Positions 13,201 to 19,148 of a stretch of DNA of 19,463 nt are shown one piece after another (the stretch's first letter is position 1; every line of letters starts with the position of its first letter). Below the pieces are notes generated by a model. That model was not told the DNA's origin and searched no databases. It saw nothing but the letters and a program-made list of their open reading frames with translations. Origin of the DNA: Thermofilaceae archaeon (lineage in GTDB: Archaea > Thermoproteota > Thermoprotei > Thermofilales > Thermofilaceae); the NCBI GenBank assembly GCA_027027675.1, contig JALVKT010000195.1:1-19463 (forward strand), in the 5' to 3' direction. The position numbers and the translations under genes are program-made.

Positions 13201-13913
13201 GGTGTGAGCACCGTGGCCAGTAGGAGTATGGGGGGCATGGATATGAATAGGGCGTCGATGGGCGTGGGCCTGGGGGCCCGCCTCTCCCTGTGCCGGCCTA
13301 TGCTCCTGGCCTCCATGGCCATGTAGACCGCGGAGGCCTTCCTGTAGGCCTTGAGTAGGAGGCCGCCGACTACCGTGGAGACCGCGTAGAAGGCCTTCTG
13401 CCTCCCTACAAGTCTGGCTTCCCGGGCGGCGAGCATTTTCGCGGCTTCCCGCAGGAAAAGGGGGATGTACCTGAGGAGCACTGCTAGGTCTAGCGCTAGC
13501 GTTTCCATGCCGAGGGCTGAGAGCGCGTCGAGTATGCCTCTCCAGCCGAGTACTGCGGTCATAGCTGCTAGGTAGGCTGTGGAGGAGGTGCCTCTGAGTA
13601 TGAAGGGTATCGCTTGCGGCGAGTGGAGGAGTAGGAGGGGGAGCGATATGAGGGTGAGGGCTGCGGCGGTGTACGCTGTGAGGATCGCCCATTCGCGTAG
13701 CTTCTGCCTGGCATAGAGCGCGAGGGCGGCTGCGGCCGCCAGGCCTATAAGGTAGGTCGCCGCGTGGGGGGAGAGTGCTATTAGCGTGGAGGAGGCCAGG
13801 CCTCCGAGAAAAACGTATTCTGGTGTGAAGGGGGCGTCCACGCCTCCTGAGAGCTCGTCGACGACACGGGCCGCCTCTTTAAGGTACTTTTCCAGTAGCA
13901 CTGTCTCCGCCAC
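13194..13913 (-). CDS. cbiQ: ECF-type nickel/cobalt importer membrane subunit CbiQ/NikQ
   Basis: The 239-residue transmembrane coupling protein has about five or six membrane segments. A cytoplasmic coupling region carries REAAKMLAAREARLV and later YMAMEARSIGRHRERR, which contains the A-R-G/S-like coupling-helix motif that contacts CbiO (usually MEARGF). It transmits ATP-driven movement to CbiM. The GTG at 13913 lies inside the end of cbiN (35-base overlap) and its stop overlaps cbiO by 7 bases, so the whole set is translationally coupled. The hydrophobic, less conserved sequence is typical for the family. Confidence 0.88.
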   Translation of the reverse strand: MAETVLLEKYLKEAARVVDELSGGVDAPFTPEYVFLGGLASSTLIALSPHAATYLIGLAAAAALALYARQKLREWAILTAYTAAALTLISLPLLLLHSPQAIPFILRGTSSTAYLAAMTAVLGWRGILDALSALGMETLALDLAVLLRYIPLFLREAAKMLAAREARLVGRQKAFYAVSTVVGGLLLKAYRKASAVYMAMEARSIGRHRERRAPRPTPIDALFISMPPILLLATVLTPW

Positions 13914-14181
13914 CCATGTACCTTGCCAGCGCGTAGCCCAGGGCGGCCACGATGGCGACTCCCATGAAGCCTGAGACTATGTATCCGAGCCAGTCGGGCA
14001 GGCCGGGCACCGTGTAGTCGAGGAAGGGGGTCCAGTTGGTCTTCTCGGTGAGGTCGTGGAGGCCGAGCTTCTCAGCCGCCACGTCGAGGGGCTCGTGGTA
14101 GCCCACCAGTGCTGCGAGGTAGACGCCGAAGAGGGGGCTTATGACTACGAGGAGTACTACTAGGGCCCACTTCTTGTCCAT
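13879..14181 (-). CDS. cbiN: Nickel/cobalt importer small subunit CbiN-like (PDGLE type)
   Basis: The 100-residue protein has two membrane segments (about 5-27 and 64-87) joined by an outer loop containing EKLGLHDLTEKTNWTPFLDY and VPGLPDWLG. The loop resembles the PDGLE/CbiN accessory subunits, which assist CbiM in loading Co or Ni. Assignment rests on topology, size and gene position between CbiM and CbiQ more than on motifs. The ATG at 14181 begins 4 bases after the cbiM stop, and its end overlaps cbiQ. Confidence 0.8.
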   Translation of the reverse strand: MDKKWALVVLLVVISPLFGVYLAALVGYHEPLDVAAEKLGLHDLTEKTNWTPFLDYTVPGLPDWLGYIVSGFMGVAIVAALGYALARYMGGGDSATGKVP

Positions 14182-14185
14182 ACTT

Positions 14186-14818
14186 TCACCCCAGCCGTGC
14201 CTGCTGGGCGCCCAGCAGGTATGGAGCCCTGTACTCGAGGTACCTGTAGGCTAGCGCGGTTATAGCGCCCTCCACCACGCCGAGCGCCGCGTGCCAGCCG
14301 CCCATCACTGGGAGGGTTATCTGTAGCCCGTAGGGCGTGTACGCGGAGACTCCGAGCTCTATCCCTGCCGCTATCCCGGCGAGGGTTATGCCCAGCCATG
14401 CGCCGAGGAAGGCGGCTAGGGTTTTGTGGCGTGGGGGCGCCGCCTTGTAGACCGCGTAGCCTACGAGTACGTCAATTACGGCCATGTTTAACAGGTTGGC
14501 TCCGAGGGTTGTTATGCCTCCGTCGTGGAAGACGAGGCACTGGACGAGGAGCACTAGGAACATTACGAGGTATCCGCCCCAGGGGCCGAGTAGTATCCCG
14601 GAGAGGGCTCCGCCGACGAAGTGGAGGCTCGTCCCGCCGGGGATTGGCCAGTTGAGCATTTGGGCCGCGAAGACCGCGGCTGCGAGGACGGGGATTAGGC
14701 TCCTCTTTTCGCGGGGTATCTCCTTGGCCTTGGAGAATGCGTAGAGCGTGTATGGTATAATGAAGGCGTAAGTCGCCCCGCAGACGAGTGGGTCGAGGAA
14801 GCCGTCCGGGATGTGCAT
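14186..14818 (-). CDS. cbiM: ECF-type nickel/cobalt importer substrate-binding subunit CbiM/NikM
   Basis: The 210-residue membrane protein binds the metal. Its N-terminus MHIPDGFLDP carries the invariant Met1-His2 that, in the known NikM structure, coordinates Ni or Co through the free amino end, so the ATG at 14818 is firmly the start. Other family blocks are PGGTSLHFVGGALSGILLGP (with the conserved His), LLVQCLVFHDGGITTLGANL and a hydrophobic C-terminal half. It is the first gene of the cbiMNQO operon. The operon is preceded by a NikR-like inverted repeat around its TATA box, which suggests the metal is nickel (NikM) rather than cobalt. Confidence 0.95.
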   Translation of the reverse strand: MHIPDGFLDPLVCGATYAFIIPYTLYAFSKAKEIPREKRSLIPVLAAAVFAAQMLNWPIPGGTSLHFVGGALSGILLGPWGGYLVMFLVLLVQCLVFHDGGITTLGANLLNMAVIDVLVGYAVYKAAPPRHKTLAAFLGAWLGITLAGIAAGIELGVSAYTPYGLQITLPVMGGWHAALGVVEGAITALAYRYLEYRAPYLLGAQQARLG

Positions 14819-14841
14819 TGTCCCGCCGGAGCCATTATCAC

Positions 14842-14871
14842 AGTATTACATAAAAATATTACCGTAATACT
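14842..14871. promoter_or_regulatory. NikR-like operator around the cbiM TATA box
   Basis: AGTATTAC (14842-14849) and GTAATACT (14864-14871) are perfect inverted repeats with 14 bases between. The inner part, GTATTAC-N14-GTAATAC, fits the GTRTTAC-N13/14-GTAAYAC form that I recall for NikR sites in some bacteria and archaea. The spacer holds TATTTTTAT on the minus strand, a TATA box about 32-40 bases before the cbiM ATG. A bound repressor would therefore block TBP. The right arm overlaps the last codons of the pcp gene. Confidence 0.6.
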
Positions 14872-15452
14872 TTGAGGGCGGCCTCGACAGCAGCCAATAC
14901 TCCGCGCAGCTGGAGCTCCAGGGGCATGGAGGGCGCGTTGCCCTCGAGCGCCATTTCAGGCGTCAGGGGGAGATGTATGAAGCCGACCGCAGCGCCCCTC
15001 CCCGCGTGGTGCAGCGAGAGGTAGAATATGTAGTTGCACAGGTAGGTTCCGGCGGTGTAGGAGAGCCTCGCCGGCACGCCGGCCCTCCGCGATGCATCGA
15101 CCATCTCCTCCATGGGTGCCGTGGCGAAGTAGGCTGCCGGGCCCCCGGGCACGACGGGCTCGCCCCTCTTCTCCACGCCCTCCACGTCCGGCCCGGCATC
15201 TGCGATGTTGACGGCCACTTTCTCCATCCTCAGTGCTGGCGCCGAGGCCGCTAGGCCGAGGTGGAGTGTGAGCCTTGGTGAGATGGCGTGTATCTCCGCC
15301 ACCGCTTCCAGGGCGGCCCTGTATGAGACCGGGAGTATCTTTGACTCTACGCGCTGCCCGGCTATGACTCGTCCGTGGAGCAGCTTGGCCAGCTCTTCTG
15401 AGGGGTTGTGCTTGTGCCTTCCCCAGGGCTTGAAGCCGGTGACCACTATCAT
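14859..15452 (-). CDS. pcp: Pyroglutamyl peptidase I (pyrrolidone-carboxylate peptidase)
   Basis: This cytoplasmic cysteine peptidase (family C15) removes N-terminal pyroglutamate from peptides. The 197-residue protein shows the triad: E77 in LRMEKVAVN, C139 in YTAGTYLCNYIFY and H160 in VGFIHLP. It also has the N-terminal VTGFKPWG and NPSEELA blocks and ends in the usual C-terminal helix. The VTGFKPWGRHKHN start departs from the common VTGFEPFGG. The ATG at 15452 begins one base after the stop of the LctP-family permease, so it is translationally coupled to it. Its last codons form one arm of the NikR-like operator of the next operon. Confidence 0.93.
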   Translation of the reverse strand: MIVVTGFKPWGRHKHNPSEELAKLLHGRVIAGQRVESKILPVSYRAALEAVAEIHAISPRLTLHLGLAASAPALRMEKVAVNIADAGPDVEGVEKRGEPVVPGGPAAYFATAPMEEMVDASRRAGVPARLSYTAGTYLCNYIFYLSLHHAGRGAAVGFIHLPLTPEMALEGNAPSMPLELQLRGVLAAVEAALKVLR

Positions 15453-15453
15453 G

Positions 15454-16806
15454 TTACTCGCCTAGTAGCGGCACTGCTAGGGCCACGGCTACCTGTGGGG
15501 CCAGAACCCACGGCAGGGTCTCCGCGACCCTTGAGAAAACCTTTGGCTCTATCTCCTCGCCCCTTGTGGTTGACGCGCCCACAGCTATCTTCGAGGGCGA
15601 CGCCATGCTTCCCACCCCGCCTCCCGTGTTCTGGAGGGCCAGTATGCGTAGCCTGTAGTGCCCGAGGAGCCTGGCGTAGCTGTCCTGGAGGACGGCGAAT
15701 ACGACGTTGCTCGTGGTGCAGCTTCCCGTGAAGTACGCTCCGAGGGCGCCTACGACCGGTACGAGGTAGAGGTACGCCTGGCCTGCCGCCTCGGCTATGA
15801 GCTGGGCGAGGGCGAGCATGTATCCTCCCCTGGCCGCCATCTGGGCCGCGGCCGCGAAGAGGGTTATGGCGACCACCGGCTTCCAGGCCATCTTGAGGGC
15901 GTCGTGGACGGGCTTTAGCCCTCCGCTCCGCGTCGCCGCCTGTACGGCGAGGCCCGTGGCGGCTATGAGCGTGGCTGTGACTGCTAGCCCGCGGTAGCCT
16001 AGGTAGAAGCTCGTGGCTAGCACGAGTGTTAGGAGTATGTAGGGTGTCAGCCCCCTGAGCACCTTTGCCGCCCCCTCGAGGCCCGTGGACTCTATGAGTG
16101 CAAGAGTGAAGAGGGTTATGCCGGCCACGCTCCCGGTTATGGGGCCGAGGGCCATGGCTATGGGTACCGTTATGAAGGACATGAGGGAGTATATGGCCGC
16201 CCTTAGGGGGTGGGTGCCGAGCATCCTCGCTATTGCTGCGACTGCGACGGCCATGGAGAATGACATGTAGACGCCTGTGAGCGCCGCCACCTCGAATAGG
16301 GGGGCTCCCGTGAACTCGGCGAGGACGGCTGTTGGAACCCCCATGCTGGCGAAGGGTACGGCCCACACGTGCCCCACCATTACCGCCGCCACCGCCGTCT
16401 CGGCCGGCACGCCTGTGGCGTAGAGGAGGGGTGCTACCACGGCCACTGGTATGCCGTAGCCCGAGACCCCCTCGATGAAGCCTGCGAAGAAGACTGCGAG
16501 TGCTAGCTGGAGTTCTTCGAGCCCCTGCAGCTGTGAGGCGAGTCTTTCTTCGAAGCCTGCCCGCTTGTAGACGTTGTAGAAGTATATGGAGGAGAGGACT
16601 ACGGCGCTTATCAGGGCCCCTATCCTGGCCCCGTCCAGCATGTAGGGGATGGCTTTGCCTTGCATAGCTGACGTGTAGTAGGCCAGCGCCATGTAGGCGA
16701 GCGTCGCGGCTGCCGCCTCTGCGGCGCTCCTCTTTAGGAGGCCCATCGCGGCGACGGGTATTATCACGGCTGCGAGGCCGTGTATCGCCGCCAGGGGTAC
16801 GTGCAT
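15454..16806 (-). CDS. LctP-family (lactate/glycolate permease-like) transporter
   Basis: The 450-residue polytopic protein (about 12-14 hydrophobic segments) is of the L-lactate permease family, TC 2.A.14. Diagnostic blocks are GFIEGVSGYGIPVAVVAPLL, VGHVWAVPFASMG, AYFTGSCTTSNVVFAVLQ and ILALQNTGGGVGSMASPSKI, matching the FTGSDTSSNALF and ANSTGG..GKMISPQSI blocks of LctP. It should carry a small carboxylate with H+. ATG at 16806 was chosen although the frame stays open to 17004, because the upstream part is hydrophilic and lies across the divergent promoters, and because a TATA box lies at leaderless distance. It is shorter than bacterial LctP (about 550), mainly at the N-terminus. Pcp follows one base after its stop. 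The actual substrate is unknown. Confidence 0.9.
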   Translation of the reverse strand: MHVPLAAIHGLAAVIIPVAAMGLLKRSAAEAAAATLAYMALAYYTSAMQGKAIPYMLDGARIGALISAVVLSSIYFYNVYKRAGFEERLASQLQGLEELQLALAVFFAGFIEGVSGYGIPVAVVAPLLYATGVPAETAVAAVMVGHVWAVPFASMGVPTAVLAEFTGAPLFEVAALTGVYMSFSMAVAVAAIARMLGTHPLRAAIYSLMSFITVPIAMALGPITGSVAGITLFTLALIESTGLEGAAKVLRGLTPYILLTLVLATSFYLGYRGLAVTATLIAATGLAVQAATRSGGLKPVHDALKMAWKPVVAITLFAAAAQMAARGGYMLALAQLIAEAAGQAYLYLVPVVGALGAYFTGSCTTSNVVFAVLQDSYARLLGHYRLRILALQNTGGGVGSMASPSKIAVGASTTRGEEIEPKVFSRVAETLPWVLAPQVAVALAVPLLGE

Positions 16807-16827
16807 CAGTGGGTGTGGAGGGTGCGT

Positions 16828-16836
16828 GTATATTAG
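16828..16836 (-). promoter_or_regulatory. TATA box for the LctP-pcp operon
   Basis: The minus strand reads CTAATATAC, centred about 26 bases before the ATG at 16806. Transcription would start at the ATG, so the mRNA is probably leaderless. No Shine-Dalgarno sequence is present there. Confidence 0.5.
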
Positions 16837-16867
16837 TTGCTTGGCGGCGTCTCGCTTATCAGGAGGC

Positions 16868-16876
16868 CTATATGTA
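16868..16876 (+). promoter_or_regulatory. TATA box for the small gene at 16942
   Basis: CTATATGTA lies in the divergent gap. Transcription would begin near 16898-16900, close to an in-frame GTG at 16900 and about 42 bases before the ATG at 16942. Confidence 0.4.
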
Positions 16877-16941
16877 CATGTAATGATATGATGGGGTGCG
16901 TGGAAGCAGCTGCTCTCACATGTCCATCGTCGAACACGTAC

Positions 16942-17160
16942 ATGGTGCTCATAAAGCCCGAGTGCGCGAGCCTCGTCGAGGCAGCGATCAGGGCGAGGGG
17001 GCACGTCGTCTACGAGGCTGGCGGCGTGGTAGGCGCTAGGGTCGGGGAGGCGAGTATAACGTTTATCAGGCCGACAAGGCTTCTCGTAAAGCTCCCCCTG
17101 GAAAAAGGTTTAAGCGAGTTTTTGGCGGAGCTTCTCGGCCCAGGCTTGGAGGAAAAATAG
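16942..17160 (+). CDS. Small protein of unknown function
   Basis: A 72-residue soluble protein (MVLIKPECASLVEAAIRARG at the start) with an alpha/beta pattern and no recognised motif. The frame is open to 16837, with possible starts at ATG 16888, GTG 16900 (at leaderless distance from a TATA box) and ATG 16942. The G+C-rich third positions typical of local genes begin clearly only after 16942, so that start is preferred. No Shine-Dalgarno sequence is seen at any of them. It is divergent from the LctP gene and convergent with the winged-helix regulator (15-base gap). Confidence 0.55.
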   Translation: MVLIKPECASLVEAAIRARGHVVYEAGGVVGARVGEASITFIRPTRLLVKLPLEKGLSEFLAELLGPGLEEK

Positions 17161-17175
17161 CTTCAGGGAAAAAGG
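17161..17175 (-). terminator. Possible T-run terminator after the winged-helix operon
   Basis: In the 15-base convergent gap the minus strand has five Ts (17169-17173), and a second T5 run lies at 17153-17157 within the end of the opposing gene. Short T-runs after the stop are usual archaeal terminators. No stem-loop is visible. Confidence 0.3.
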
Positions 17176-17808
17176 CTAGTATTTTACCTCCATGATGCCC
17201 AGCTCTTCCAGGCGGCCGGCAACCTTTACAGCCCAGTATGTGGTTACGCGCAGCTTCTCCTCTATCTCCGAGAGCTGCACCTCGCTTTTCCCCTGGAACA
17301 GCTTTTCCGCCTCCCCCACAAGAATGTCCACTATGCGGTCCCTGCTCATGTTGTAGTAGTCGGCCAGTATGACCGCCTCCCCCGGGTCCACCCCAAGCAC
17401 CTCCCTTACGCTCGCCGGATCCATTGTTTCGGGAAGCTCCCCCTTCTCCCTAGCCTTGTCCACGAGCGAGGCGAGCTTTTCCTCGAGAACCTCTCTCGGC
17501 GGTATCGAGGATAGCAGCGCCAAGTCCACGTCCATCGCCACCCGCCTCCCCGCCGCCCGGTACTTCTTGTACACTTTGCCTCCCCTCCTGTAGGGCACCG
17601 CCCTTACGAGGCCCGCGGCCGCCAGCTTGTCTATGTGGGAGAGTATTGTGGGGAGGGTCAGTCCGAGCCTTTTCGCCAGCTCGCTGGCCATCAAGCCGTC
17701 CGGGGACGCGAGCAGCTCCCTGAGTATTGCGCGCCTCGAGTCGCTGGCCAGCGCCTCCGTCACGAGGAGCGCTAGTAAGGGCCTGTTGCGGGGTACCCTG
17801 ATGCTCAT
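17176..17808 (-). CDS. ArsR-like winged-helix transcriptional regulator
   Basis: The 210-residue DNA-binding protein has a winged helix-turn-helix at about residues 15-85 (SDSRRAILRELLASPDGLMA, SELAKRLGLTLPTILSHIDK, then LAAAGLVRAVPYRRGG as helix 3 and wing). A helical middle follows, and the C-terminal stretch EIEEKLRVTTYWAVKVAGRL, then EELGIMEV, looks like a second wHTH-like unit. The ATG at 17808 overlaps the stop of the previous gene by four bases (ATGA), so the regulator is the last gene of a coupled three-gene operon. This suggests it controls that operon. An inverted repeat between the operon's TATA box and start is a candidate site. No metal-binding Cys cluster is present, so it is not a typical metal-sensing ArsR. 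Confidence 0.82.
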   Translation of the reverse strand: MSIRVPRNRPLLALLVTEALASDSRRAILRELLASPDGLMASELAKRLGLTLPTILSHIDKLAAAGLVRAVPYRRGGKVYKKYRAAGRRVAMDVDLALLSSIPPREVLEEKLASLVDKAREKGELPETMDPASVREVLGVDPGEAVILADYYNMSRDRIVDILVGEAEKLFQGKSEVQLSEIEEKLRVTTYWAVKVAGRLEELGIMEVKY

Positions 17809-18494
17809 TGTCCCGTAACCCTTATCGTTATGTGGCTGTTCGACGCGTCCACTGTTAGCAGGTAGGGGCCGCTTCCGAGCTCCGCGGTTCCCATTGTGAG
17901 CTGGTAGCTGTAGTCGCCCTCGACGTTTACCACGCCGCCCATCGAGGATAGCTTGAGCCTCACGCCGCTCCCACCGTGCTTGACGACGAGGGTCACGTAG
18001 CTGTTGAGGAGTTTCATGCTTGAGGAGCGGTTGCCCGTCGCGGCGAGGACTACTGTGAACCTGCTGTTCACGGCCTTGACGTGTAGGGTAGCGTTTGTCG
18101 CGACGGCCGCCTTGGAGTTTACGAGTTTCAGCTGGACATCCCTTACCGTGTGGGGGATCCTTATCCTTACTACGCCACCGTTAGCCTCTACGTGGAGCAC
18201 GCCGTCCTCGACGTATGCGCTGTGGAGTCCCACCGCTGAGACCGTAATGTTGTCCTGGGGGGCCTCGTCGAGCACTACAACGCTGTTGGCAGCCGATACC
18301 TGCACCGTGGGGGCCGCTGGGTAGGTGGCTGTCTTGTTGCCCGTAGACGGCACGGTGGGCCACGTCCCCCCGCGGGGCAGGATGTGTGGGAGCGGGGATG
18401 GCGGGGGCGCCACGAGGGGCGTTATGACCGCTAACACCGCTATCGCGACCGCTATGAGCCCGGCTATCCTTTCAGGCCTCCTCCACTCGGACAC
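17805..18494 (-). CDS. Anchored beta-rich extracellular protein, DUF4097/adhesin-like
   Basis: The 229-residue protein has an N-terminal membrane segment (about 9-30, IAGLIAVAIAVLAVITPLVA), a Pro/Thr-rich linker to about residue 62, then a repeating short-strand pattern with many V/N/S alternations (VNSKAAVATNATLHVKAVNS, KLLNSYVTLVVKH). This resembles the stacked strands of DUF4097 (putative adhesin, GIN-type) domains. The family call is by pattern only. The GTG at 18494 directly abuts the stop of the Yip1-like gene (TAAGTG), and its end overlaps the regulator gene by four bases. In bacteria DUF4097 proteins often go with envelope-stress or PadR-type regulators; a similar role is inferred here. 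Confidence 0.72.
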   Translation of the reverse strand: MSEWRRPERIAGLIAVAIAVLAVITPLVAPPPSPLPHILPRGGTWPTVPSTGNKTATYPAAPTVQVSAANSVVVLDEAPQDNITVSAVGLHSAYVEDGVLHVEANGGVVRIRIPHTVRDVQLKLVNSKAAVATNATLHVKAVNSRFTVVLAATGNRSSSMKLLNSYVTLVVKHGGSGVRLKLSSMGGVVNVEGDYSYQLTMGTAELGSGPYLLTVDASNSHITIRVTGQ

Positions 18495-19115
18495 TTAGAC
18501 CACCTCGAGTATCTTTATGGCTGCTACGAGGACGACTACTTTGGCTACGTCCCAGGAGAGTACTGCGAGGAGCGCCTTGCCGGTCGATATCCCGTGGCTC
18601 TCGGAGACTCCAAGGGAGAAGAGGTAGATGTGCCAGACCCACGTGAGGAGGGCGAGCGCTACGAGCACGAGTATGCCTGCGAGGAAGTTTAGCGCTGCGA
18701 CTATGCATCCGGCCAGCATGAATGTGAGGGAGACCCATGTGTAGCCGTTTATGAGGAGTACCTGGCTGAGCTCCCCGGCGCCGCCGAGGAGCCTTGCGGC
18801 CGCATGGGTTACGAGGCCGCCTACGAAGAAGTTGATGAGGTCGTGTGTGAGGCCTATCATGAGGATTGAGCCTATTATCGCTGGCGCCGCGTAGCTGTGT
18901 GTGAGCTGCGTCACAAGGCTCGGCATGGGGAAGAGGGGGAGGACCGCTGAGACGAGCCTGGTGATTATGAGCGCCACGGAGAGGGAGAAGGAGGCTGAGA
19001 AGAGCACTACGATGAATATTGACTCGGCGAAGCGGCCTGCCCCGTGCAGCAGTGTTGTCACTGTTTCCTCCGGCTTTACCAGTAAGCCTCCAATCTTGTC
19101 TATGGTTCTAATCAT
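18495..19115 (-). CDS. Yip1-like integral membrane protein
   Basis: The roughly 206-residue protein has about five hydrophobic segments and a short cytoplasmic start (MIRTIDKIGGLLVKPEETV) like that of prokaryotic Yip1-domain proteins (typically ...ii.PsetF..i). Further family-like features are the loop GGLVTHAAARLLGGAGELSQ followed by LLINGYTWVSLTFMLAG. Yip1-domain proteins in prokaryotes have no defined biochemical role. ATG at 19115 was chosen; GTG at 19118 is directly adjacent. Neither has a Shine-Dalgarno sequence, and a TATA box lies at leaderless distance. It is the first gene of the operon with the DUF4097-like and winged-helix genes. Confidence 0.8.
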   Translation of the reverse strand: MIRTIDKIGGLLVKPEETVTTLLHGAGRFAESIFIVVLFSASFSLSVALIITRLVSAVLPLFPMPSLVTQLTHSYAAPAIIGSILMIGLTHDLINFFVGGLVTHAAARLLGGAGELSQVLLINGYTWVSLTFMLAGCIVAALNFLAGILVLVALALLTWVWHIYLFSLGVSESHGISTGKALLAVLSWDVAKVVVLVAAIKILEVV

Positions 19116-19116
19116 C

Positions 19117-19136
19117 ACTTAGATTAGAAACTAAGT
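19117..19136. promoter_or_regulatory. Candidate operator at the Yip1-like operon start
   Basis: ACTTAG and CTAAGT form a 6-bp inverted repeat with 8 bases between, at the transcription start and just downstream of the TATA box. The motif TTAGATT also occurs twice in direct repeat (19119-19125 and 19136-19142), 17 bases apart. A repressor bound here would block initiation; the operon's own winged-helix protein is the obvious candidate. Confidence 0.4.
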
Positions 19137-19137
19137 T

Positions 19138-19146
19138 AGATTTAAA
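19138..19146 (-). promoter_or_regulatory. TATA box for the Yip1-like operon
   Basis: The minus strand reads GTTTAAATC, centred about 27 bases before the ATG at 19115, so the transcript should be leaderless. It lies between the stop of the surface-protein gene (19149) and the candidate operator. Confidence 0.55.
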
Positions 19147-19148
19147 CC

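Noticed and set aside
13201..13692. In-frame extension of the CbiO frame upstream of 13200.
   Set aside because: It lies entirely within cbiQ in another frame and is Pro/His/Arg-rich nonsense in composition. The ABC domain starts right at ATG 13200.
15449..16366. A 305-codon minus-strand frame inside the LctP-type gene.
   Set aside because: It is Arg/His/Pro-rich out-of-frame translation of the permease gene, which has clear family motifs.
16807..17004. In-frame extension of the LctP-type gene upstream of 16806.
   Set aside because: It is hydrophilic, covers the divergent promoter region and the start of the small plus-strand gene, and is not part of the permease family.
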